A stretch of DNA of 64,000 nucleotides, taken from the NCBI GenBank assembly GCA_026168455.1, contig CM047430.1:70843044-70907043 (forward strand), given 5' to 3'. Of the stretch, positions 40,201-51,000 are shown in pieces. Position 1 is the stretch's first letter, and each line of letters opens with the position of its first letter. The notes beneath the pieces are model-generated. The model had not been told where the DNA came from and ran no database searches. It worked only from the letters and a program-made list of their open reading frames with translations. A program made the position numbers and the translations under genes. This DNA comes from Theocolax elegans (lineage: Eukaryota; Arthropoda; Insecta; Hymenoptera; Cerocephalidae).

Positions 40201-43156
40201 CCTCGTCCCTTTAGATTGATTAAAATCGATGCTCTTGAATGATTGGGATTTCGCTATGTATTCCAGGCGATCACCTGCCTGAAACGAGCTCATTACCTGA
40301 ACCCACTGGCACTGCCACCAGCTTGTAACTTGGGTATAGTATTTTTGGCCACGGGACAACCAGCCTCAGCAGCCATACACTTGTGTGCAGCTGTCACAGC
40401 TGATCCCAAGTGTTCAACACCATACTTACTCCTTGGTTGTAAGTATATGTACACCCACCCATCCACACACACAAGCGCATGAAAATTATATTATTTTTAC
40501 TTGGATATTAATCGAGGGTTATTAAACATTCATTTCCGCACGAGAGGGCGAAGAGTGAGTTTCGTTTCTTCTCTCTTATCTTTCCTTTAATTCGTTCCCT
40601 GCGGGAATTTTCATTTTAAAATGAGGGTGGATCTAGCTACTATACCTCCATTACTCGTGAAGCAATATTTTTTTTTCAACATAATTTTTCGAAAAGTGCT
40701 TTTATGTTTATTTATTTAATCTGGGTAATAAAATCTACTCGTTTATTTAATAATTTACCTCTTTTTCCTAGAGGTCGATGATATATAATTTTTCTGAATT
40801 TGTAAGTGTTATATACATATACACACACTCAACGTATTGCCGAGGCGTGCTCGATCTTCGTCAGTGATACGTCAAATAAAACTTCATAAAGATTAAGAAT
40901 TTCACGTAATATATTATATAGTAATATTATATTTTATTTTTGTATAATACGTCTATGACGCTTCAACGTATATATATATTGCAATTCATTTTTATTTATA
41001 GCTAATTATAATTATTGTAAAAATGAAAGAATAACGATTTTTAACGTAAATATGAAAGTACGCAGATGAAAGTAATATATATTGCAATTATAATTAAAAT
41101 TACGGAAATCTAATACTCCCACGTTAATACAAAAAAATATTAATTTTTAACACGCTATTTATCTCAGTTTGTGTGTATAGAAAATTTAAAATATTAAACT
41201 ATATAAATTTATTTTTAATTGAAAATATTTGCAGATAAATAATAAAATAAAACCCACGTTTAATATGTAGATCAACGCGTTTAAAGATGAAAGTAAAAAC
41301 TTCGGCATTGATTAATCATCGAGTCGCACGCTGACCGAGATAAAATGATCGTAGCGTAAAGGAAAAGAGAAATAGAGGGAGAGTAAGTAATTCCTTCTCT
41401 TTCTCTATATAATATAAGAGCACTGATTGCCATTGAACGAGTCCATCGTAATTCGATCGTACGTAGTACGGGGACTGGATGATGGTGGTGGATAACCACC
41501 CTTGGTTTTGTTGCGCAGTGGCCCTGAAACGGTTGGAGGACCTCGAGGGTGCGGAAAGAGCTCTGGAAAAGGCACATTCGCTCGGACCCCAGGATCCTCG
41601 AGTACTCATTAATTATGCGGTCGTGTTGGACGCTCAACGAAAACAAGACCGTGCTCGTGAACTTTTGATCGTGCTCAGCGACGTTGCTGCTATCGTTGAT
41701 GTCGAGTCGCAGGTTAGTTATATATCCCACCTCATGAGAAGTTACGACTATTTTATTAGACGTTTCTTTCGATTGCTTTTATCGACTGTTTATTACGCTC
41801 ATCCGATACAAATTCATTTATCCGTTTTATGGCAAACGAGACAACGTCTCGAGATATATATATATATATTAAATTTAAAATAATTTTACTTCACGGTAAT
41901 CTCATTCTCAATTGCGATTAAGTATACTTTTTGGATAATCGAATATTTTTTTATACACCCGGGGAGACGAGACGCGCATTAACCAACCCTGTGTGTACAT
42001 TAAATTTCCTTACCTAAGCTTCCGCTATTCGTTTTAAATTATTAAGAACATTATACGAGGAAAATTGTTTTATAGCCTTTATGCGCACCGGGTCGAAAGT
42101 TTCAGCGGCGCGTTATTTATTATGCACCTCGTGTAAAAAAAAAAGAATAAATAAAACAGGAAAAGATCCAACTAAAGAGTTCGAGATAATAGTTGCCGGT
42201 AGTAGTGGTAAATTATAAGAGTCCTTTGATCGCATAAATCAGTGGATCGCTAACAGGGCGATTTCTGAGAAAAATTGTAAAACCCGTGTTTCTTCAGCCA
42301 ATGCAATCACTGCGTCGAGATAAGAGAAATGATAGGTAAAAAATCTTTCTTTATCGTTTCGTCGATGTATGTATGTATGTATATATATATATATAGAAAA
42401 CTCTCATTCGAGGATCGAAAGGACTTTTTTCCTTTTTTACCTTTAAATCAGTATGATGAAGTAGTAGCGTTACCAACTTAAGTAAAGACATCTTGTATAG
42501 AACGCGTAGACGTATTACGTTCTATGCATCTTATTAACTTTTGAATTTCAAACTCACCTTTTCTTACTTAAAGTTTAAAATTTACTTCTAAATGAGTATT
42601 ATGTTTACAGTCTTCTGTAATTGCATTTGGCTCGGCTGTATGTACAGAGGTGAACAAGAACTTTTTGAATTTACTGTTACGGAAAATTTTCAAACTCGAC
42701 AATAAGGATATTATAATTTTACTTTAATCCCGTATTATTAGCGCTAACTTGTAAATTTGATATACATATATATGTATATTATATATCTATATATAGAAAA
42801 ATTTAAAGTTCGATCCGTTTCATTTATTTTAAATTTAACTACCGACATACAAATTGGAAAATAACAATACTGCAACAAAAAAATATTACTATTTTCCATA
42901 TATATCAATTTATTTCGAAGGATATTAAATCGGAATAAAATTTAACGACCGTTAACGTAAATATGTACAACAATCGAAAAGCAATCGTCTCTATATTTAT
43001 GCACAAATTAGATGAATGAACAACGATCGTTTGAAATCTTAATTGCAGATATTAAGCACAGCGAAACAGCTCGCTACTAAACTGCAAATCGCCGATAAAA
43101 CATTTAATCCGCCGATGCCAGAGGAAGAGCGTACGCTGACCGAGGACGAAGTCTAA
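13352..43156 (+). CDS. BBS4: Bardet-Biedl syndrome 4 protein homologue (TPR protein of the BBSome)
   Basis: BBS4 is a TPR subunit of the BBSome, which moves membrane proteins in cilia; it also acts at centriolar satellites. Exons are 13352-13439, 13735-13880, 13965-14077, 14166-14260, 14414-14576, 17367-17520, 18464-18586, 40267-40438, 41519-41712 and 43049-43156. All are bounded by AG/GT, phases match, and the total is 451 aa (human 519). Family landmarks in order are PPEIPAVEAKNWLL, SLFLLGDHKRAVEIYLEAQK, WEIHYNLGECYMRL, LGLMYLGLGDTKRAFQQFG, ESWALWNNVGMCLYGKQKYV, AITCLKRAHYLNPLA, LALKRLEDLEGAERALEKA and INYAVVLDAQRKQDRARELL, which are consecutive TPR helices. The acidic tail ends TLTEDEV. 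An alternative AG at 13707 is out of phase. The X-box upstream supports the ciliary assignment. Intron 7 is about 21.7 kb and carries most of the repeats in the window. Confidence 0.95.
15682..15769. repeat. Pair of hairpins in BBS4 intron 5
   Basis: CATACAAG (15682-15689) pairs with CTTGTATG (15700-15707) around a 10-base loop. Just downstream, 15717-15739 and 15747-15769 are inverted copies of each other around a central CCTAGG-type palindrome. The flanks (about 15640-15840) are richer in G+C than the intron. It may be a relic of a small transposon or an intronic structured RNA. Confidence 0.5.
16082..16249. mobile_element. Small MITE with about 50-bp terminal inverted repeats
   Basis: The left end ATGCGGAGACAGACTGACG and the right end, its near reverse complement ending CAGTCTGTCTCCGCAT, define a 168-bp element with about 50-bp inverted arms and an AT-rich centre. 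TA dinucleotides flank both ends, consistent with a TA target duplication as in Tc1/mariner-derived MITEs. Superfamily placement is inference. Confidence 0.75.
16562..16721. mobile_element. Fold-back element with GC-rich centre
   Basis: The arms GTACCATGGGTAAGC... and ...CTCACCCAAGGTAC pair over about 65 bp each, including the shared segment AAATTTCGTGGATGGT and its complement. The centre (16628-16656) is strongly GC-rich, built of overlapping GCTCGC/GCGAGC units, against a very AT-rich background. The element lies in BBS4 intron 5 and encodes no protein. Confidence 0.7.
17591..17757. mobile_element. Small inverted-repeat element in BBS4 intron 6
   Basis: The left arm AATTTCACTAACGCGATAAC and the right arm ending GCGTTAATGAAAGTTT are diverged inverted repeats of about 30 bp, ending near AGTACACGGAGAGA on the left. 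The centre is A/T-rich with repeated AGTAAAAATT-like units. It is probably an old MITE remnant. Confidence 0.6.
18587..22236 (+). other. First part of BBS4 intron 7; one exon-like frame, otherwise no gene seen
   Basis: This is AT-rich intron sequence with microsatellite tracts, (TA)n at about 18634-18652 and 21340-21360 and (CT)n at about 21123-21141. Apart from the open frame at 20194-20366, described separately, no coding signal was found on either strand. Confidence 0.5.
20194..20366 (+). other. Exon-like open frame inside BBS4 intron 7, unidentified
   Basis: A 57-codon open frame without a Met start is bounded by a good acceptor (ATGTTTTTTATAG before 20194) and a GTGCGT donor after 20366. 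It has a normal amino-acid composition unlike the surrounding AT-rich intron, for example WEETKTNVCTIAVKLYNFRA, then AAWLILGPASLILLDLTDD and ending SCILRPF. Entry phase is 2 and exit phase 1, so it cannot be inserted between BBS4 exons 7 and 8, which meet in phase 0, without breaking the frame. I do not recognise the family. It could be one exon of a nested gene whose other exons I missed, a pseudogene fragment, or a piece of a mobile element. Confidence 0.4.
22237..25789. repeat. Tandem duplication A (about 1.78 kb x 2)
   Basis: Copy 1 is 22237-24019 and copy 2 is 24020-25789. Both start ACGAGAATCTATTTA and are collinear throughout. Differences are nearly all single-base indels in homopolymers, with very few substitutions. 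A run of six T precedes the unit at both the left edge and the junction, which is microhomology at the breakpoint. The unit is intronic and non-coding; a 60-codon frame on the minus strand appears identically in both copies and is not taken as a gene. Confidence 0.9.
25380..29163. repeat. Tandem duplication B (about 1.89 kb x 2), overlapping A
   Basis: Copy 1 is 25380-27270 and copy 2 is 27271-29163, both starting CCTTTTTCATTTGCTC. The first about 410 bp of the unit are the end of unit A, so this segment occurs three times in the window (from about 23608, 25380 and 27271). Copies again differ mainly by homopolymer length. No coding content was recognised. Confidence 0.9.
28529..31446. repeat. 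Tandem duplication C (about 1.46 kb x 2), overlapping B
   Basis: Copy 1 is 28529-29985 and copy 2 is 29986-31446, both starting GAAAAAGTTTGAACGG. The first about 630 bp are the end of unit B, so that part also occurs three times (from about 26637, 28529 and 29986). The unit contains a hairpin around GAGTATAA/TTATACTC and AT-rich intron sequence. The junction shows GAAAA microhomology. Confidence 0.9.
31447..32548. other. AT-rich part of BBS4 intron 7, nothing recognised
   Basis: No coding frame, RNA gene or clear repeat was found between the duplication block and the long palindrome. Confidence 0.5.
32549..33517. mobile_element. 969-bp near-perfect palindrome (giant fold-back element)
   Basis: The left end TTCCACGTGAAGTGGTCCG and the right end CGGACCACTTCACGTGAAA are inverted, and the pairing continues through almost the whole element to a short centre near 33030. 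Each arm is about 480 bp with few mismatches. There is no protein-coding frame. It is intronic in BBS4, so the pre-mRNA would fold into a very long double-stranded stem. The most likely origin is a fold-back MITE or two recently inverted copies of one element. Confidence 0.9.
33606..33997. mobile_element. TTAA-flanked fold-back MITE
   Basis: TTAA occurs at both ends (33606-33609 and 33994-33997). Inside these are diverged terminal repeats (CGGGGTGCCATAGTCAAT on the left against GGGGGTTCCATACTCAAT from the right strand) and a well-conserved inner inverted repeat of more than 100 bp (ACAGTATGTGAAAAAATAAG and onward to the loop near 33820). TTAA target sites are typical of piggyBac-type elements; assignment to that group is inference. 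Confidence 0.75.
33998..38122. other. AT-rich part of BBS4 intron 7, no gene seen
   Basis: Only short, hydrophobic low-complexity frames are present. No protein motif, RNA gene or inverted repeat stood out. Confidence 0.5.
38123..38890 (+). pseudogene. Possible decayed coding sequence, unidentified
   Basis: Three separate open stretches on the plus strand have normal amino-acid composition amid AT-rich intron. They are 38123-38260 (includes YDLNNRIAFNGITVEFLKEL), 38450-38542 (includes ADDDVLIPRDNEAQITPANY) and 38762-38890 (includes SNRARIIENTNEIGYICYID). Each ends in a stop and they lie in different frames, which suggests a gene or transposon open frame broken by indels. No family was recognised. 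Alternatively they are small exons of a nested gene, but convincing splice sites were not found. Confidence 0.3.
38891..40266 (+). other. End of BBS4 intron 7, no gene seen
   Basis: AT-rich sequence up to the acceptor TATTCCAG before 40267. A 116-codon frame at 38959-39309 has a Cys/Tyr/Ile-rich composition with no motif and is not supported as a gene. Confidence 0.5.
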
Positions 43157-43317
43157 GCCACGTCGAGAATGGATTTTAACGGCTCGTTAAACATTAGCAT
43201 CTACACGTTTATTTTCAAAATCTACAAACGCATTCAAATGTTAATCGATCTATCGTGTGTATATAAACGTTTTAATCTTTCGAATTAATGTTTTCAACGA
43301 TAATTAAACTCTATCTT

Positions 43318-43363
<46 letters not shown>

Positions 43364-45067
43364 ACACACTGAAGGAAAAAAGCATTTCCTTCGAGTTGCA
43401 TAATTAATCAAGTTTACACAACTGATTCTGCCTTGACACGCGACGAGGCGACTTTATTTCGTTTAATCACGCTTCGCATCCTGGTTTATCTTAGTGGTAT
43501 CGATCGGATAAATAGTAAAACTACCGGAAATACACACCTGGCTTGATTAAAATTTTGATGATTCATAAACTCTCGATGCGCTCTCCTCACTATTACCGTG
43601 AATTAGACAATCCTCTTGAGAACCTCTCGTGAGATTAACTGTGCTAACGAAAATTCTAACGACTTTATACATACATATATGTATATATGTATATATGCCT
43701 TCTAATATGTATATATGTATATTTTTTTCTTCGCGCTCCTTTTCTTTTCTTCTCCTTTTTATCTGGAATTATTTTGATAAAATGGAAATTTTAAATTATG
43801 TATACGGCATCGGATACGTGGGTGGGAAAGCGTAATTTTCGTTTAAGGGAATGGATATAAGTAGGTGTCTATATACTATGGATTCTGGTCACAAAATATT
43901 GAATTTTCCGTATTTTCGTTTGCATTGAAAATACATTTTTATTGTTAAGCAATATATTGTTATAAAATGAACTAAAAAAAATTTTTAACAAAACAAGTTC
44001 CGGCCAAAGCTATTTTTATCATCGACACTTTAGTTCTATTTTGTTTATTTTTCTAAACCAGTAATATTTAGAAAGACAAATTCTACAGAAGCATACGTAA
44101 ATCCAGCTGTAGAAATATACAGTAAATGTAATTTAAACAACTTAAAAATAATTAAAAATCTTTGTCAAAATAATTTTAATGACTGCTGCACGCCCAATTT
44201 CTCTATAACAATGTTGAGAATATGATTTGAAATAAATCGATTAAAATTAAAATTTTAACAATTCTTTTACGTCTGAATTGTTGAATTTAATTGCGGTACA
44301 TTGTAAAATATACGTTTAATTGTACTGTAAATGGAATGACAATTCAATTATTATTTCGAAAATTAACAAAACGATGAAACATGATATTTTAAATTGAAAA
44401 GGTATACCTTTGTCTCTGTAAATAAATTTTAATTTGTAAAATAGTAGTTGCACGAGCATTATTATGATAAATGAAAGGTGTAAAGAAAAATTATATCAAC
44501 ACAGTCATTCGCTGCACAGACAAGTTATATTTCTACTTGCATCCCGACACCGAGCACAAGGTTTATAACATTTTTTTACGACCCACTTCCTAATTACATC
44601 GATTAAATTTTTATTAACAACAACACTTCATCCGATATGCGTATATAACACAATAATAAAACTTTTCATCAACAATACTATACCTGAAATGTATAAAAAT
44701 TCATTTTGGTCTAATGACATTATTTTTTTATTCGGACTCGTTTCCTTTCATATATAATACCATCAAGCGACCCATAAGCTATTATATATATAAAGAATAT
44801 TTATATACTTACATCAAACAGTCAGAATTGAGCTATTATATTCGGTTCTCAAAGGATCCTGACTGTAAATAGCCGGCTTTCATCACGACACATTCAAAAA
44901 TAATGATACTCCCTCTTCTTTTTTCATCTCAAAGAGGATAGAATACTCATATACGTACACAGTGTCGAGGTGAATAAATAAAGGAATATAATACATCGGA
45001 CAAAGCAATATTATTTATTTATTTTTCTCCAACGTTCTTACAACGTTATTTTAATATACATTACGAT
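43157..45067. other. Convergent intergenic stretch between BBS4 and the GPCR
   Basis: The stretch holds the 3' untranslated sequence of BBS4 (plus) and of the GPCR (minus). For the GPCR, AATAAA-type signals on the minus strand (about 45025-45005) lie about 45-60 bases after the stop. For BBS4 several AATAAA-like plus-strand sequences exist and none can be chosen. A (GA)n tract is at 43319-43360 and a small inverted repeat ACAGTCAG/CTGACTGT is at about 44818-44867. Confidence 0.5.
43319..43360. repeat. (GA)n microsatellite in BBS4 3' UTR region
   Basis: About twenty GA units with one interruption lie about 160 bases after the BBS4 stop codon. Confidence 0.9.
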
Positions 45068-48000
45068 TTACACTGTAAATTCGACCGACCGGAGATTATC
45101 AGCCGGGCTCATCAGCTGTGAATCTCCTAAAAACAATTTTCAAGTCGGTGTACTCGCTATCCACTTACCTAATTATTTAAATCTAAACAACAACAACGTA
45201 ACGAAAATTAAAATAAAAATACTAAAACGACGAGACTTTATTTTTCATGTACAAAAACGGACATAGATATTTATCGAACATTAACAAACACGATGTAATT
45301 TCGTTGTCGATATCTGTTTATACATATACATATACGATTTGTGTGGGTGGGTGTGTGTGCGTGTGCGTGTGAGGTACGGTTAAAAAAATAATTATTAATC
45401 GGGCGCGCTTACATATATCGAACTATATATCCTTTGCGATACCGGTAACTATTTACAAAAAAGCGTGATAAAACAATCGTAAATTTTAATTATCTCGCTC
45501 GTATCACAAAAGCTTATGGGAAACGGTTAGATATATTATTCTTGTTTATTTTACAATTTCTGCGTTCGCGATTTCTTTACTCTCGTATACAAAAGTAAGA
45601 AAATTGAGAAAAGAAATATTACGCCGTCGTTTGGGATAAAAAAATAAAAGAGGAATTTAAAGAAAATGCATACACGAGTCGTTTGCTGTTGAAGATTTTT
45701 CGAAATGTCCAGATGTACTATTTATAAAAGTAAATATTCGGTGGAATTCGTGTATACGTATAATATTAAAATTCAAAATGGTATTATTGAATTTTCCAAT
45801 CGAAAATGAGATTGAATTTTTTAAAATGTAAGCATTTGTTTCAAATTTCGCGTTATCAAATGTGTAATGATCATGTTATACACTTTATAACCTTCCCCGA
45901 AACGAACTGTTGCAAATACAAATTATTACATTTTTCTGGTTATTTAAAATGAATCGACCTTTACTATTTGCACTTTGTAATAATCCAAGATAATTTACGT
46001 TAGAATAAAAACGTTATTTTAAAATGTATAATATTTGAATAAAATTCTGCTATAAAATCCAACGTTATCGAATCGTTTTCCATCGTCTATTATACGTGTA
46101 ATCAATCGAACCAAAATAAAATGATGCTTTGATCCTTATATATATATATATACACGCATAATATATAATAATTTATATAAAGAGCATTGGATTTACATGG
46201 AACTTTTATACCCTGTGGGTGAATCAGGTGATACACAGCCTACTTTTTATGATAACGTTTTCCATTCTATACTTTCCGTATAATCCTTCTACAAAGGATT
46301 TATTCTATATAGAAAGGAAATCCATAGATTTTCGGTGAGTAAACTCGTTTTTCTATATACGTTTGATCGATTTTACCGTGTTGGCAATTCAACCGCGTTC
46401 ACGCAAAATTGATACTATTTTAAAATGCTATTATTTTTAAATGAAATTATAACAAAATTAATATTAAATTGCCGTATTAAATATGTTTGAAATTTATACT
46501 CTCTATATAAGTTTTATTATTTGCTCTTTTTTTTATCTCCGTACAAGTATATATATACAGACTTTAAAAATAAAACGAATTTTCAACTAGTGGGTGTAGT
46601 TGTTACCGAGGAGTTTCAATATAATTCAACGAACCTGTCAAAACTTAAGAAAACACATTGTTAGTAAATTAAACTCGGGACTTTTCAGTACTTCGAAACT
46701 TTTAAAAGAATTCGATGGGAAAGAATACGGATTTACGAATCAATGTCATTGGAAGAAAACAAAATGTCGGAAAACAATAAAGTTAACGTAACGTTTTCAT
46801 TTTTTTTTCTTATCAATCAAGTTTCAAATAAAAAAGGTCAAATGTTCATTAGGAAGCTCAAATTTAAATTGCAAACCAAAAAATGTTCAACAGCTTAAGT
46901 GAGAGAAATAAAGATGTACATATATACATAGACATAAGTAGGATGAAAATCGCGTCTCATATCCCTGACATATGCAGAGCATCGATCTTTCAGTATGTGT
47001 ATATATATATGGGATGAAAACGGCACTTTAATCTCGGAGGAATTTCGTCAGGGTCAAACGACAAAGAGCTTGCTCGATGTCCTCTTTACAAGTGGCGCTG
47101 TATACGATGAAAATTGTTTCTCGAGGAAACAACACCTGAGCTACCTATATATATATACATTGGGAATATAATATATACCTGTCGCGTGAATACAAAAAAA
47201 GGAACAGTTGCGTGTAAATAAAACAAAAAAAAGAATTTTTTTTTTCGACAATATAGCGTTGTAACATTATTGCGATACCGTATTGTGTAATTTCTCTTAA
47301 CTGAATGTAATATAAGTTATTGGGTTTGTTATCGCGATAAACTTTTTTGAATACTCCTTTTGTTTTTACGAGTTACTAAAATTATAATCTCCTCTTGCAC
47401 GCTATCTTTAATGTTTCTTTCTCACGTGAACGAAGGAGATGAGCGTTCTGAAGTATTCGATGTTCTATGTGTATTTGGTGAATGGACTATTGTTTAGTAA
47501 TTAATTATAGGGTTTCAATGTCAAGTACGTTAAATTAACACGTTTTCTTGTTAATTGACTTATTCGTAATGTATTATAAAATTATAGAAACGTATAAAAA
47601 CATTTTGAATGTATATATCTTATGTATTACATGTATATAAATAGAGAACGCACACTCAGAAAAATGGTGTATTAAAAATTCCCTCGTTGAGTAGTTATTA
47701 TATTATAGTATAGCAATTTTTAATTAATTTATTAATTAATTTTTAACTCCTCGCGTGACTATACAAAATAGTGTAATTTTTGATATACCATATCTCACAG
47801 TGTAATAATTGTAAAAATAAAAAGGAATAAATATTGTATTTAATAACAGTGAATCGCAATTATTTAACAGAATAAAAGATGCAACTATCCCTGAATAAAG
47901 TTAAAATAAGAAAATACTGTTGAACGTCTCAACAGAATGGTCAAACGTAAGTACTTTGTATGTCGGTTTGATGAGTGCAGGCCGGCTGCCACTTACCAAC

Positions 48001-51000
48001 GACGATGCTCGGTTTGAACAACCTCCCGAAAGTCGTGCGAAATTGCCTCGACATCGAGCAGTAGAGAATGAAATTAACCGCGCCGTTGAAGAGCGCGAGA
48101 ATGTCCATAATTTCGCCCAGACTGTGATAACAGCTACGGAAGAAACAGTCGCCGAGTAGAGCCGAAAGTAAACCCAAGACTCCCTGGGGTATTTCGGTAA
48201 TGAGGAATAGTAGAAGCACCGCGACGAGCATCTTCGTTGTTCGGTCAGCTCGACGTTCCGATTTACCAACTGGTGGCTCTTGACCATTCGCTGGCCTTAG
48301 CAGTCGTCTCCTCGCCTTGGCTCTGCTTGGAAAACCAAATTTACGATATTTTATTTTATCACCGCTATTTCACCGAGAACCGCGGTGGGGAGAGAAAAAT
48401 ATTTTTCCTTAATTAACTCAAGGGCGCTGCTGGTGTCGCAGCTGTACTCGTTTTAATATTAAATTTATTATTAACTTTAGAATTTAGACGTTTTCTCACT
48501 TTTCCCCCTTTTTTTTCATTTTCGCGAGCATTCAAATTTAATTATAATTTGCGGAGGATTTCCGCGAGGTTTTCCTATTAACCTTTCTAGTTAGAGAAGA
48601 GAAAAACCTTTAACGATAATTCGTACTTTGAGAAATTTTTTCCTAAGCGCTTTAATGAATATACCAATGTTTGGGTTGGCAATTTTATAATTTCCACGAG
48701 TACAGTGATATTGACGATCGAGTCAAGAGTTAATTAATCCACATTTTTCTTTTCTTTGTTAAATTTGCTTGTGTTATCATAATACAGATCATGTTAACCG
48801 TTAATTAATATTTTATGTTAATTACAAACATAATTATTCAATTACTTCATTATAACTACACTGATTAATACGTAGAATATACAATTAAATCAACCAATGC
48901 ATACATTTAAAATTAAAAATCACGCATTGTCGATAATAATAATAATATACATACAGAAACTTTACACTATACGGTAAGAGGAACAAATTGATTATTACAT
49001 ACAGTGTACAATTAGGAAAACGTACTTAAACTTTAATGAAAATAAATAACATTCATCTCGCCAATAAGTTTCGAATTAAAAAAAAAAGCTCGCAGCGTTC
49101 TAATGAAAAATTTGAACGCATCAAATATGCATGAATTTATATATAAATATTTTGAATGCCCGAGCTTTTCTTCAATTTACCCAGCAGAAGGAAAAAAAAA
49201 TAAGAAAGAAAAAGAAAAGAAGTAGAAACTCAAGGACCGAGTTGAAGGAGATGAAAAAAACTAGATTGCATGCTCACTGGTAGAGAGCCTGTATAAGGCT
49301 GCAGCTGATGACCGTCAGGACGAGACAAGGGAGTAGCTTGATAAGAACACCGAGAAGCCAGAAGTTCAACCGATACAAAAGTCCACGACCGTCGGTTTCA
49401 CTACTCGATGGCCCTCGATTCGCGTCCACGTGGTATAGGACTTCTTGGCCACCTTCGTCGTACAGTCTTTGTTCTCGTATCTAGGAGAATTTATTTATGT
49501 ATTACATTGCACCTATAACTCTGGAAATTTCATAACTATAAGTTCACCTATAATTATACGTTACAACAGTACCTTCGGTTCCCCGTCCATTTGCTTAAGT
49601 AATATTAGAATTTATGGAAAAGACAAACAACACTCGAGTAATCTTTAAATTAATGATTATTAACAATCTTAAATTAACATTTTGCATATAGAAAATATAT
49701 CTTTCTTAAGTTTTAATTATCTCGTGTACTATACTAAAATAATTTTGAGAAAATAACTTGTTTAATAACCTATAGATGGTGATTACATTTCAAAATTATT
49801 GGCCAGGAGAAATAAATGGTAATTGAGGTAATCTTTCTGTTACCACAAACTTTGCAACTCTGAAAAAAATTTGTTTTGGTCGATTGTAAAAAAAAACGTA
49901 CAATAACAACTTTCAAATTAAAGTTCGATATAAAGTATTTTTTTTACAACTTTCGTGTAACTTTTCAAAGAAAGAAACAAATACTATTAAAAAGTATACT
50001 ATGGAAGAGGTGCAAATTGAAAATAAACTTGATTCCCTACAACTTTGTTAATGTTGAAAAATAAAACAAAGGAAACGCTATAAGTTTCTCAAAAGGTCTG
50101 TTGGTCATAAAATAATTGAATTTTCGTCATTTCTTTAAATTAATTTTTTTAATAACGTCTTTGATAATCATATATATTAAATTAATGTTTATATTTTCTT
50201 TCATTAAATAACCTACCCTTTCACGGTCGAAGGTAGAAAAGGTATAATTAAATATGGTCTTTGATGATCGTATTAAGAATTACGTTGCACATTACAATTT
50301 AATTAAAAGTACTTTTACTAAACAGTACCTATTTTCTACCTTGTAACAAATAAATTTTAAATATAATTTAATTTTTTATTTTAAAACCAGTATGTTAATT
50401 ATTCTTGTAATATAATGCATAATCTATTAATATTTACACAATACGTTTAAATTAGAATACAGTTTATAGTAAATATTAATAGTTAATTATTCACTCAATA
50501 TACTAAAGTGTTATATTAATTTTACGTATATATTACGTAATCCGCACACGGTTCGCGTGAAGACTGTTTGTATCGTTATTTTCAATTTGAGTCGTCTCTT
50601 ATTGAATGATCAAAACGTGATATACACGATGTATGAAAAATAAATTTGTTTGCGGACAGCGGAATTCCAAAGATCAATTTTACTTTATATACAATTTTAA
50701 ATTTTGCAAATTTTTGTACGATTTATTTTGAACGAAAGGATGACTGTAAACAAAATTTAATATCATTGATCTTGAAAAATACTTACAAATATCGAGTATC
50801 TCATGAAATTTAAAAATGATATTCCTCTATAGAATTCAGGAATTATTTATATAAAAATTGTGTACATATAAATTTTATCGATTTATTTATCACCTATATC
50901 GTCTTCTTATAAAATATTTTATACTTTCGAATACTTCAATGTTATTTTTATTAAAAAAATATATTGATTTCATTTAGTTCGGTTATTTTTTTGCAGCAAA

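Noticed and set aside
41281..41730. 149- and 97-codon minus-strand frames
   Set aside because: Antisense shadows of BBS4 exon 9, whose sense frame carries TPR helices and correct splice phases.
46600..46791. 63-codon plus-strand frame inside a GPCR intron
   Set aside because: No recognisable motif, no splice or promoter context, Lys/Thr-rich composition typical of chance.
47901..48287. 128-codon minus-strand frame
   Set aside because: Out-of-frame shadow of the GPCR TM6-TM7 exon, which is in the frame of 47997-48322.
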